NCBI GenBank assembly: GCA_033439795.1
Contig: JAUTDP010000011.1
Span: 2,480,001 to 2,544,000, forward strand
DNA: 64,000 bases
Reading direction: 5' to 3'
Source: Sordaria brevicollis
Taxonomy: Eukaryota; Ascomycota; Sordariomycetes; Sordariales; Sordariaceae
In this document: piece by piece, positions 1-11,688 of the stretch
Layout: the number at the start of each line of letters is the position of its first letter
Position numbering within the stretch: the stretch's first letter is position 1
The notes under the pieces: generated by a model
Seen by the model: only the letters and a program-made list of their open reading frames with translations
Database searches by the model: none
Told to the model about the DNA's origin: nothing
Program-made: the position numbers and the translations under genes

Positions 1-925
1 GCGCCTGGGCGGGTCCGTGTCTGTTCGTAGGGACTGTCTGGTCACGGAATGTCCCGTGGGCTGGCCTGCAAGGTTCTAGAGCCGAACAGGAGGTTTCTGC
101 CTGAGGTGTCAAGAAACGGGGCCCGGCGATCATGTGTCATTTCCTCTTCAGTTTGACTTGTTGAGGATGCGGACAAGCACGAGCCACATTTTAAGAATTG
201 AATCGTGCTCCACTATATGGAGATTATCCAATGCCATGGCATCACGATGCTCCATTTTGCATTCGGTACGTACCCTTCAAACAATCAACTTTGCATCGCT
301 GCCCTGCAGCATTCGTCACAGCCAGACCGAAAGAGAACAAAGAGCGCGATACGATCCGGCTATGGTGCAAAGACAATGAAAACAGCACTTGGACGAACAA
401 AGGACTACTTGAGGATATCTCGACTTTGAAGTTCCAGTACGAATGCTCCCTCCATCTTGCCTTTGCGATTTTAGGCATTGGCCAGTTGGTCAGGAGAGCC
501 TGGGTGCTGTCGTATCATCAACAGAAGCACCAAGAATGCAAGGGGCGGCTGTTCCGCCGAGTTTGTTTTACGGCAAAGCAAGACAACCACAACGGCACAG
601 CGTTGAAGCGTGAGCTTACGCACCTTCGGTTACTCAATCCATGGTGTATTCGGCGGTGCGCCAACGAACTCCAACGGGTAAACAGAGGCGTTCTTTGAAC
701 TTTTTGAACGGGACTCATCGTTTGTGAGCAAAAGGCATGCTGTTTGACGTCGCTCATGTCTTGGGTGGAAGATCCGGCGGAGTGTCAGGAGTTTCTGTCG
801 AGTTTTCCAAAGCCATCCCCAACCCTGGCACTGCGTTCGACTTGGCTTCTTGTCCCCGGTCTCCACCGCCCCAGACTGAAGCTTGGCCCACACGTTTGGG
901 TCGGCTCTTTAACTTTTGAGGAAAT
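1..925. other. Intergenic, no gene recognised
   Basis: This stretch has ordinary base composition and several short overlapping open frames, the longest 166 codons at 198-698. None has a recognisable domain, a sensible codon pattern or a splice-linked partner. The last five bases (921-925, GAAAT) are the left copy of the target duplication of the neighbouring retrotransposon, so this sequence was continuous with 6631 onward before insertion. Confidence 0.6.
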
Positions 926-1111
926 TGTCAGAATGGGCAGGCTATATCTGGCCAATTAGGAGGTATCTCTACAAGAGGACTAGCCTCCTAGCCACCTATC
1001 TAACTGCAGAATTTTCTTATTACTCTGGCATCCCTAGACCCTCTTATAGAGGGCTCCAGAATATATAATACATATATATCTCCACCTTCAATTTAACTAT
1101 ATAATTTAACA
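926..1111 (+). repeat. Left LTR of Copia element 1
   Basis: The LTR is 186 bp and starts TGTCAG. It matches 6445-6630 over its full length with no indel. I count roughly 26 differences between the two LTRs, and all are C/T or G/A transitions. The target duplication GAAAT lies immediately to the left at 921-925. Confidence 0.93.
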
Positions 1112-3269
1112 ATTAATAATCTAACTTGCGCCCTACGTCTACGCCATATTTAGAAGTATAAACTCTTTATTTATAACGATTAACCTTATTCTTTAATCTA
1201 CTATATTTTTTACCAACGATATTTATATTACCCTTACGGCTATAATTATATTTATTAGTAATAGAATGATTTTAAACGTAGGATTTAATTTTAAAGATTA
1301 AAGTAAGGAATTATTCGGCTTTACCTAAGGCTTTAAATTTAAATCCTATTTACTTAAAAAGGATAAGGAAATTATTAAACCTTTCGAAATCGAGTTCGAA
1401 AATTATAAATTCAAAATTAACTCCCTTCGTTGTATTAATATTATTTACGAAGTATTTACTAAATTCGCTAATAAAATTATTATATATATCCCGATTTTAA
1501 AAAATAATTCTACTACCGAATAAACTGTAATTCGTAATACCGCCCTAATTATAGCCTAAATTTCTAATTTCGAAATTATTAATAAAAATAAAAAAATTTA
1601 AGAAGAGGAAATTAGTATTTTAGTTTTTAATTTTATTATTATAATTAAGTAAAATTACGATTCCGATAAAATTAATTACGCCCAACGCTTTAAAAATTAC
1701 GAAAATTTTATTAAGAATAATACTTTAATTCGAAACCGTATATAAATTACCGTTTTAAAGGCTTTACGTTCTAATTATATAGGCGATACTTATATAATTC
1801 TATAATAATATACTAATTTTAAGGATATTATACTTTATTGTAAAAAATATTCCCTATTTAAAGTATATTAAAAATATTATAATTATATAAAACTTTTATT
1901 AAATGAATTTTATAAGTATAATAACGGTCTTTAAATTTAAATTAACGGCTAAGAAACCGTTATAATTAATTTTCGGAAGTATAAAATCCTTAAAGCTATA
2001 TTAATTACGGTTTAATTTTAAAATATTTATAATACTTTATAAATTATTAAGCCCCTCTAAATTTATATTATTATTAAAAAGTTCGAAGAAAAGGCGTACG
2101 CTAATATTTTAAATTTCTATTTTATATCCGGATATTTCCGCTTTAAAGTATTATACGAATACCCCTTTACTATAGCTCTATTATTAAAAGGTTATAAAAG
2201 TACGTTCGGTATAGGATTAACCTTTAAAGGTTCGTAAAATAATAATATTAAGGGCGAGGACGCTCTTTTTAATAGGGTCCTAATTAATAATTAAAATTCT
2301 ATTTAAATAAATTAAAATTTTATTTATATTTTTTAATATATTAATAATAATAATACGTTTTAGAAGAGAAGGTATAATACTTTTAAAGCGTATAAAGGCG
2401 CGTTAAATCGAAAGGCCGCCCTTCTAACCCTATTTACTAATTTTATAATAAAAACCCTAGGAGTTCGCTATAAGGTATATTAATAGAGTATTTATATTAT
2501 TAAGTATTATTAATATTTATTCCTAAAGAAGGTTATTAATTCTAAATGGAAATTTATTCTTTAAATTAAGGCTAAAATTACTAAAAATTTATTTAATAAT
2601 AAGGACTTTAAGAAAGAAATTAATAAATTATAATAAAAAATTATTTAAATTTTAAATTCCAACCCTAATAATACCCCTATCGACGGTAATTATTCTATTT
2701 AATTCTTTAACGAAAGTTTATTAATAATACCGGTCTATATAATAACTATATATTAAACGGCTTTCCAAATAGGAAATAAGCGTACAAATTTATACCTTTT
2801 TAAAAATTACGTAATTTTCGATTCGGGGAATTCTTTATATATTTTTAATTAAATTATTCGTTTTATTAACTTTTATTACACTTTTTATAACGATAGTTTA
2901 TAAATTAGAAATTTATATATTCCTATTAAAAGATATAATAACGTCGATATTTTAATTAATAATACTTCTAACCTACGTACCCTTCGTTTTTATAATATAA
3001 TTTTCTATTCTAATTTTATAATTAACTTTATTTCCTTATATTTATTTCGAAAAACCGATTTCTATTAGGATTAATAATTTCTTATTAATTATTTACAATC
3101 CCTAAACGATTTTCTTTTTTACTATTTTTCGATTCTATACCGCTAAATTATTTTTAAACGCCTACCCGAATAAATTTCTAAAATTTCTTTTTATATTAAG
3201 CGTAACCGTTTTAATTCTATTAACGGCTATAAATACTATAAAAAAGAAGTTATTATTTAATATTACCGC

Positions 3270-3900
3270 TTCGGCCATTTAAATCCCTAAATCTTCGATT
3301 ATTTCTTTAACGTTATTAATACGCGTTTTAAAGGCCCTTCTATAATATATTATAATACGTATATAATTTCAAAAATTAAACGCCAAATTAATAAAAAACC
3401 TCGAAACCGTAATTTTAGCCCGAAGGAGAAATTTGCTATTAATTTCCTCAATTATACGGAAAGCCGCCGCGATTATATTAACGTTATATTAATTACCTAT
3501 AAATATATTAATTATATTTAAAATTATTATATATTTAATCGATATATTGAAATAATTACCGATTTCTTTAACGACCTATTCAATATCTTTAAGAAACGCT
3601 ACGGTATTACCGTTAAAGTTATTAAATATAATAACGAGATTAACGGGTCTTATACGGTATAAAAATTATTTATATTAAATAATATAATTATAAAGCCCTC
3701 GGCCCTTTATATTTAAATATAAAATAATAGTATTGAACGTTCGGGGGGTATAATTAAAAAAAGGATTAGCGTAATATAAAAGAATATTTATTTTATTATA
3801 AATTTATAATTAAATATTATAATTATAATTATTTACTTAATAAATAAATCCTTAAAATTTTTTTATAATTAATTCTCCTTATACGAATACTTTTATACCT
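3270..3900 (+). pseudogene. RIP-degraded integrase region
   Basis: In the frame beginning at 3270 the translation contains FGHLNP followed by FDYFFNVINTRFKGPS, resembling the pre-integrase zinc region and the start of an integrase core. Further on, TDFFNDLFNIFKKRYGITV resembles the integrase catalytic region. Stops are scattered throughout, mostly where a glutamine or tryptophan codon would be converted by C-to-T or G-to-A change. The assignment rests on motif resemblance and on position ahead of the reverse transcriptase. Confidence 0.65.
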
Positions 3901-4859
3901 TTATCGCCTAATAAAATAATTATTTATCTCCGTAGCGCCTAAATATTTTTTATTTACAAATTTATAATTATAAAATATATATTATAATTCCCGTTATTTA
4001 AAAGAAAGAATAACGCCGTTAAAAGTTCAATCCTAAAGTATAAATCGGTTATTTTATTAAATATATAACGTTATTAATTTATTGTATTTAAAATCCGATT
4101 ATTAATACGATAATTTATATATATAATATACTCTTCGACGAAAATACCGTATTTTTAAGGGAAGTTCTTATTAAAGCCTAATCTTTAAAGATTTCTTCAA
4201 ATAAATTCGTAAAGCTATTCTAAAACTATAATTAAATACTTATTATAAACTTATTAATCGAAAACTTCTCTTTTAAATATTAAGAGGATATCGAAATTAT
4301 TAAAATATTTAATTCTTTATTAGAATTAAAAGAGGATCCTCTACTTCCGCAAATATTTAACGAAATTCCTATTCCTATAAAGTTCCCTAGCATTATATCC
4401 TCCTTTAAAGACTTAATATCTATCGATTTTATCCTAAATAATATTAATTACTTATTACCTTTAGAAATTCCTAAAAATAACCTTATATTTACTTCCTTTT
4501 CTATATCCTTTTATATAAATAAACGTATAAAAGAGGAAATATACCGCAATTTTACTCCTTGGATAATAGTTTTTAATACCGGCCGTCTTTATTAACTTAA
4601 GGTAATCTTTAACGGTAAATTAATTATTAAAGTAGAGTTCGAAAGGTTATAATACAATAGTAAAATTATTATTAAAGAAGAGTTTAATAACTTTATTTTT
4701 ATAAATAAAATAAATTGTATTTACCGGTTAAAATTATTACCTCCTCCTAAAAATTATAAATTATTTAATACTTATATCTTTAATTAATTATTTAAATAAA
4801 TTGAGCAAATTTACTTCAATAATTATAAGGAAATAAAAATTTAAATTATTATTAATATT

Positions 4860-5990
4860 AAAAAATTAAAGGTACGTAGGAAATAAATACTCGATTATAT
4901 ATAAATATATATATATAAATTCTTTAAGAACGGGAGATTTAATAAAATTAAAATAAAATTTATTATACGTAATAATTAATAAATAAAACGTATAAATTAA
5001 GAAACGTATACTTTTACCTTCGTTAAATATTCTTTTAAATTAATTATTTCTATCGTTATACGTTTTAATCTAAAGTTTATTTAATACAATATAGTTAATA
5101 CTTTCGTTAATATAAATATAAATAAAAATATTTATATATATTTCCCTCTAAATTATAAAATTTTAAATAAGTTTTTTAAAATTTTTAAAGCCCTTTATAA
5201 ATTACGCCACTCCTTATTCTTCTAATAATAAAATTTTATAATTATATTCGCCGCTTTAAATTTCTAATTATTCCTTAAAGAATTATATATTTTAATTAAT
5301 AAAAGTATTTTCGTATTTTATTACATCGATAATATTATATTTATATATTATTTAAATAAAAAGGTTAAAATTAAAGTTTATATAAACGCCCTTAATTAAT
5401 AATATTATATAATAGGGGGTAACGAATTTTAATAATTCTTAAGGATTAAAATTATTTATAATCGTATATAAAATAAAATTTAATTATCCTAACGGTTATA
5501 TATCGAAAAGATTTATAAATTAATAGGCTTTTAAATCTTAATAAATATCCTTATATTAAATATCGAATTCGTACTTTTCGAAGGTAGAGCCTTAAATAAT
5601 TTTATATACTTTTATTAAATTAAAATAGGGTTTATTTTCTATATTACAATTATTATTAAATTAAACGTTATTTTTATAATTAATAAATTCTCTAAATATA
5701 TTTATAACCTTAATTTAAATTATTATAAAGCGGTAAATAAGGCCATTTACTATTTATATAGAATTTTAAATCTAATTTTATATTTTAATAGTAATAATAT
5801 TTTAAAAATTGCTTCTAACGCTTCGTTTACTAATAATATTCTTAACCGTAAAAGCTCCTAAAATTTTACTATAAAACTCTTTAATAAACTCATCTATTAA
5901 GGCGTAACTAAATAAACAACGGTCACTACATTAACTATAAAAATAGAATTCCTAACCGTAGGTTTAATAATAAAGGAGGTAATCTAGATA
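4860..5990 (+). pseudogene. RIP-degraded reverse transcriptase and RNase H
   Basis: In the same frame as the integrase, ALYKLRHS (from 5190) corresponds to the Copia block ALYGLRQS. YIDNI (5322-5336) corresponds to the catalytic YVDDI, with the second aspartate codon changed GAT to AAT, a G-to-A change. ASNASFTNN (from 5811) corresponds to the RNase H block that normally contains ASDASFAD. All three blocks are in one frame with no frameshift. Loss of a catalytic aspartate and many stops make it inactive. Confidence 0.8.
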
Positions 5991-6444
5991 ATAAAATTTA
6001 TTAGGGGATTTATAATAAAATTAGAAGATAAAATCCTAATAATCGATTATAATAATAAATAAACTATTAAAATATTAACTATAAAAGCTTTAAAACTATA
6101 TATAAACTTTAAATATATTAATATTTATAGGTATTAATTAAAATAGGAAGTAATTACTAGTAGGATTAATTTTAAATACTTAAAAATATTCAAAATGCTT
6201 ACAAACGGTCTAATTAAAGTACTTACGGTTGAAAAATATCGGAAATTCATTAAAATATTAGGAATAATTTCAATAAAAGGGATAAGGGAATAAAAGAAGG
6301 ATAAAGGGATAAATTACGTAAATTTTAATAATATTAATAAGGAAATAAACCTAAAAATAGTAATATAATATAAATAATTTCAAAAATTATATATTTAGAG
6401 TAATTTAATAGCTTTGCCCTATTAGAGCTATAATTAGGGGGGTA

Positions 6445-6630
6445 TATCAAAATGGGTAGGCTATATTTAGCCAATTAGGAGGTATCTCTACAAGAGGATT
6501 AGCCTCCCAGCCACCTATCTGACTATAGAATTTTCCTATTACTCTAGCATCCCCAGACCCTCTTATAGAGGGTTCCAGAGTATACAATATATACACATCT
6601 CCACCTTCAATTTAGCTGTGCAATCTGATA
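6445..6630 (+). repeat. Right LTR of Copia element 1
   Basis: This LTR is 186 bp, starting TATCAA and ending CTGATA. These are RIP-altered versions of the inverted terminal sequences TGTCAG and CTGACA. The target duplication GAAAT follows at 6631-6635. It is slightly less mutated than the left LTR in its last 60 bp. Confidence 0.93.
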
Positions 6631-6635
6631 GAAAT

Positions 6636-9176
6636 TGCATCGAAAAGCCTTCAATTTGATTAAGTCGGCAGGGAAACCAACAAGACATCGATCATGGTAA
6701 ATAATCAGCACTCGACATAGAAAAAGCTTATCATCAGCAATCCGTCAAGCGGGCAACGGCCCCGACTCCGAGGCACTTCAAGACTGGCGTTGCATTTCTG
6801 CAGCTCCAAACTGTCTCCGCACAAAGCACGCGCGTGCCACAGTTCGTTCGCCTCTTCGGTCTTGAGAAGGAAAAAAAGAGGGTCACAGTCTCGATACCGG
6901 CAGCAGCGTGCCAAAACTGGTGTGGGGTGGAGGGCGGGACGCTTTGTACTTGTACCCCTGAAACCGACCATCGGGCTGTTTTTGATGAAAAAGGCACGTC
7001 AAAACCAGCTGCAGCCAATCGTTGCGCCAACTGCTCGAGATCGAAGACCCCGGGCCATGGCACCCTTGCCCAGAAGCGACCCTTTCGAGAGCCCGTGCTG
7101 ATTGGTTGCCCATTCGATGGATGGCAATTCAGGCATGAAAGAGAGAGGGAGAGAGACAGAGGAGGACAGCCCAGAAGTGCGAATTGCGAACGGCAGAAAG
7201 CACATCAATACATTCTGGACACCGTCACATATCTTTGGGTACATGTAGATGTACATGGCCCCTTTGTTCTTCCTTCCAGGGCTGGCACCCTTTCTTGTCT
7301 CTGTCTGCTTCCTTGTGAGCATGCTCAGGTATTCAATCACAAATCGAGTCAAATCATAGAGCAGCCCATGTCCAGGATGGCGTGGATGGAGAGCTCAAAC
7401 AACAACCTCGTGTGCTCTGGAAAGCCATCCCGTCGGTCGGTGGGGTACGAGACTTTGGGGCTGCCGCATAGATCATCGTCACGGGCTGATTGATGGTTGG
7501 TTACACACGCTGGGCCAATGTGAGAAAGGGATCGTCACTTTTTGCGAACAGAAGCCCAGCGAGCCCCGGAGCCTGGAGCCAGGAGTTTCAATGGAAGGGA
7601 GGCAAAGGCACTGGCATCCGCGAACCATGGATGAAAGCGACCTCGACGTACGTTTCATGAAGCATTTGTGCCTTGTAACGGCGCACATGAAGCGCACAAG
7701 AGTCTAAAAAGCAGGTCAAAGGCAGAAGGGCGACTTGCATCCAGCCGAACAGCTGCACGCAGATGCTGCGGCACAACGAAAGACACAGAATTGCCCGGGA
7801 CTGAATCCTGACCCATCGCAGGTATCCTGGCCAACCCAATCTTTGAAATGCCCTAGGCCCCGGGCATCCGTAACCCAAAACGGATCGTCGTCCTACGCCT
7901 GATCCAGAAGACCACCGATGAAACGCGAAACAACTGCCATCCAGTTCTTCCAACTGTGATCGGATGAAAGTCTCATCAAGAAGAACAACAGACGAAAGAT
8001 GAAAGCAAACATGGGATTAAGTTTGCCTGGGAGAACGAACGCTACGTAGCATACCCCAGAGTGAGTCGGATACCGAACCCCTTTTCCCGGGATACCTACC
8101 AGCGCACGACAAATGATGGATGTCGAGTATTGGCTGTCCAAGAAATGGTAAGGCGACAACAGCAACAGCATGAAGGGGGTTATCGAGATGGGCTGAATGA
8201 CCCCCCGTTCCCCCGTTCCTCATCGACGCCCCCCCTTCTTCGGTCGCGGCAGATGCACCACCATGTGCTGTAAAAAGTAGAAATTCCATCCGATATGCAA
8301 AATCATATGCACAAGTGTGTTTGATGGTTTCCTCTGATTGCGCTATCTTCAATGACGTTCTAGTCGCTCCGAATTCTCTTCTTCACAGTGAGCTCTCAAA
8401 ACACTCTGAATCAATCGTCAATTGCAAATCCCGAATTCAAGGTCTCTCGTCTGCAGCGCTGTCTGGGCAAGGAAGGAAGCGGGCGTGGCACTGGCAATTC
8501 CATTTCTCCATATCCCAAATAGGACTAGCGCGCGGCCTGCATTTTAGCACTCGCCTAAACGCGCAGCAGCAGGAGCAGGAGCAACGACCGGACCGGGGCA
8601 GGGCCACCAGTGACCTTCGTGGAGGTACCTTCCCTGTCCTCCATTTTAGCAGCACACGGCAAGCAGAAGCAGCAGGAGCAGCAGAAGCTCGCCCGCCCAC
8701 GACGGCACCCACTCCCACTTGCCCACACTGCCCTTGCCTGGCCCTGCGCTGCGGTGGAACACCTGGAAATCCGCACTGCCCGGGGCCCTCCCGTTACCCG
8801 CCGTCCAGTCCCAGAGGCCAAAGCCAAATCCAGCCAAATCTACCACAAATCTACGAGGCACCGTTGCCAATCTTGAAAGGCTTCCTTTTTCCCCCATCCC
8901 ATATTCCCGCCGTCCGCCCTATGCAACATACAGCGTCGCCCTTCTATGCGTAAACACACCACGAGCGACCTACAGATCCGGCATTCTTGAAAACGCGCTA
9001 CTTGACACCCTTTCGCCGCGCCTGGTCGCCAGATACACATCCGCCCTCATCTTCTCCCTGGACCACGCCGGCCAGTACATCCATCTCAGCTATCTGTCGC
9101 CATTCATCCCGTGCTCACGGGCAATCTGCATCCAATCGCTCGCCGCCCCAGCAACTGGCCGTGACCGACGACGACG
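6636..9176. other. Intergenic and 5' region of the LisH/WD40 gene
   Basis: This is about 2.5 kb of normal composition between the retrotransposon and the WD40 start codon. Open frames of up to 219 codons (6834-7493) and 212 codons (8315-8953) lack domains and overlap open frames on the other strand. 8550-8700 is rich in CAG/GAG trinucleotide runs and contains CATTTTAGCA twice. The last several hundred bases are pyrimidine-rich and are probably promoter and untranslated leader. Confidence 0.6.
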
Positions 9177-11688
9177 ATGAAAGAACTACTGGACACGGAC
9201 CGAGTGAACTATCTCGTTTGGAGGTTCGCCCACCCCTCCTCCCCACCGCCGCCGCCCTTTGCGCTCCTGGCTTGTCAAGTGTCAAGACTCGGCGCACTCT
9301 CCTTCGCTTGGGTTGGGGGCTATCCACCATGGCATGGCAAAGTACTGACGATGGTCTTCCCATCTTGCGTCTTGTAGATTTCTACTCGAGTCAAGTATGT
9401 CTTTCTCTCTCCCGGATCCCCCAAAGGCGCATATTCATGTGGCCCTTGGCGGTTGGTATTTTTCCCGTGTCCCGCCCTTGTGAGACTAACCGCGCGCACC
9501 GTCTTTTGTCCCACAGATTATCGAGAGACTGCCGCCAAATTCCAGAAAGAATGGCGAGTGCAGGCCCCCCACAGGAAATTTGACTTTGCAAAGCATGTGC
9601 ACACGTACGCGTTGGTGTCCTTGTTGAACAAGGGCCTCATCTATGAAGACTACCAAAGGAAGTTCGCGGAGGCCAACCAGGTACGATAGCCGCGCACTTT
9701 TTCTTAGCATCTTGCTTCTCGTTTCTGAGAGCTGCATCGGGATCAATTCGGCATTTCCTTATGGCGGGCGGCGTCATGGTGCGCTGGCCTCTGGCACACT
9801 CAGACACCCCCCGGGGGTCGGCTCCTGTGGTTGCAGCGACTGCAGCGCTGTACTGGGGTCCATGTTTTTCTTGCTGACACTTTGGCAGGACACTCGTGAA
9901 GGACAAGCAGCAGCCGAGAGTGCCCGCGGTGTGTTCGGGCCTCTCAAATTTGAGCCAGCACTCAATGAATCGGGGGAGGATATGGAGGAGGAAGATGAGT
10001 CGGAGGCCGAGACCGAAATTGAGACTGGAAATGTGCGAAAACGCGGGAGTGAGCGGCCACATCACGTTCTGCGCAACGGAACTCCGGCTAAGCGCCAAAG
10101 GCTGAGCAATGGCAACGAAAACGGAAATGGGGCGGAATCGGCGACGACGCCCATGGAAATCGACTCTCATGCAGACAACACCACCAACAACAATTCGAGC
10201 AGCAGCAATGTCAACAACAACCACGCCTACCCGTCGCCCCTGGAGGGAGAGCAGGCCGCCTCACCACCACCGCGCACCGACGGCCCAGAAAAGGCAACGC
10301 AGACAGAAGAGCCGCTGGATCTCACGCCGGCAACAGTATTCCTTCGCATGGGCGCTGACGAGGCAACGGAATCGGAACTATCAACGAGCCAGGACCAGAT
10401 GGCCGAAAACCCTACTGCATCGCCGCTGGCGCTGTTCTGCGAGTGGAACCCCAGCAACCCGTCCATCTTGGCGGTTGCCGGGACCGAGGCGCTAGCCCGT
10501 CTTTGGACTGTCTCGCGTGGAGACGCCCCAATGGCCGACATCCCTGCAGATCACGTGGATGGACGCACGGCCCCTCCTTTCACGCTCAACTCCAGCTTCG
10601 CCAGCCTCACTGAGCAGGACGTCCTCAAGTCGTCAAGCGTGTCCTCACTTGCCTGGAATGTCGATGGTACTGCGGTTGCCCTTGCTGTGGGCCATGGGGG
10701 CAAGTCCCGCGTCAGCATTTGGGATGTTAATGGCTCGCCTATCCATCGCTTCGACGGGGTTGACCCTCCTGTCATCAAGTTGAGTTGGAGCCCCAACAAA
10801 GACTTGATTCTGGGCGTCAGTTCCGATAGCCGTGGCATCACTGCAACCGTCTTCTCGCTATCGACTGCAAACTCGGCCTCTCACCTCATTGAACGCACAC
10901 TCGACGACACCCTTCTCGATGTTTGTTGGATTAGCGAAACGGAGTTTGTCATCTGTGGAGGTGATTGCCTAGTGGCGCTGCGCTGCGGAGAGAAGGGCAT
11001 CGGACCTGGAAGAGAGTTCAACACCGGCAAGGACGAAAGTTTTAGCCAGATCAAGTATGATGAAAAGACCGGACTAATCGCTACTGCCACTGAAAAGGGC
11101 GTCATTCATGTAAGTGGGGCGCTACAACCCCCAAAAAAATATCACAGCCTGTGCACTGTCGCTAACACTCTACCCATCAGATCTGGGACCATGAGGGTCA
11201 ACGACGATCTATCAGCGCCCATATTGGAAACATCACTGGGCTTCTATGGCAGCCCTTGAACCGCAAACCGGAGGATGATGAAAGATTGCTTGCGTCCTGT
11301 GGAGAGGATGGCGCCATCTGCATCTGGAATGTTCGCAACATGGATAACAAAGCGAAGTACTCCATGACGATGGCCGATCAGATCGCTAGCATTGCGATGA
11401 CCCCTGACGGTACTCATATCGCCGGAGCAACCGCGAACAAGGTCTTGGTGTGGAAGCTTGACGATCCGACGGTGCCTTATGCAAGCTGGAACAAGGAGTC
11501 GCATCCAGGTTGGAGGAGCCCCAAAACAGGCGCAGAAGCCGACGACATCTTTGCGCCTTGCCTGGGCTGGGATGCAGAGGGAGGAAAGCTGGTGTACGGT
11601 CTCAATAGTCGGGTACGTATGGTCTTCGCGTATGATTTTGACCTTGTGGCTAACAGTACCGCAGCTTGCCGTCATCAACTTTCGCTAG
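9177..11688 (+). CDS. LisH/WD40 repeat protein, SIF2/TBL1 type
   Basis: Predicted join: 9177-9223, 9378-9394, 9517-9680, 9889-11109, 11181-11612, 11665-11688, giving 634 aa. All joints are GT..AG and keep frame. The second exon is only 17 nt. Residues about 3-35 form a LisH motif (LLDTDRVNYLVWR, then ESNYRETAAKF), a dimerisation module. Residues about 85-245 are acidic and Asn/Ser-rich and look disordered. From about 255 to the end come WD40 repeats (for example GAICIWNV, HIWDHEGQ, VLVWKLDD), expected to form a propeller. The LisH-plus-WD40 layout is that of yeast Sif2 and animal TBL1, structural subunits of the Set3/SMRT-type histone deacetylase co-repressor, so a nuclear role is inferred. 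The start is well supported because the LisH motif begins three residues in. The final exon encodes only LAVINFR. Confidence 0.9.

Larger units (their letters stand above)
926..6630 (+). mobile_element. RIP-degraded Ty1/Copia LTR retrotransposon
   Basis: This is a complete 5,705-bp LTR element. It has two 186-bp LTRs, an intact 5-bp target duplication (GAAAT at 921-925 and 6631-6635) and a purine tract (TTAGGGGGGTA) just before the right LTR. Integrase-like sequence precedes reverse-transcriptase-like sequence on the plus strand, which is the Copia order. The interior is extremely AT-rich and has no open frame above 60 codons. The conserved pol blocks nevertheless stay in one frame (codons starting at multiples of 3) from about 3270 to 5811, so the damage is base substitution rather than indels. 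That pattern is expected of RIP in Neurospora. The element must be non-functional. Confidence 0.93.

Noticed and set aside
198..698. 166-codon open frame near the left edge
   Set aside because: No recognisable motif or splice-linked exon was found, and length alone is not convincing.
6834..8953. Open frames of 219 (6834-7493) and 212 codons (8315-8953)
   Set aside because: They have no domain, no consistent codon bias and competing open frames on the other strand. They sit in promoter or leader sequence of the WD40 gene.
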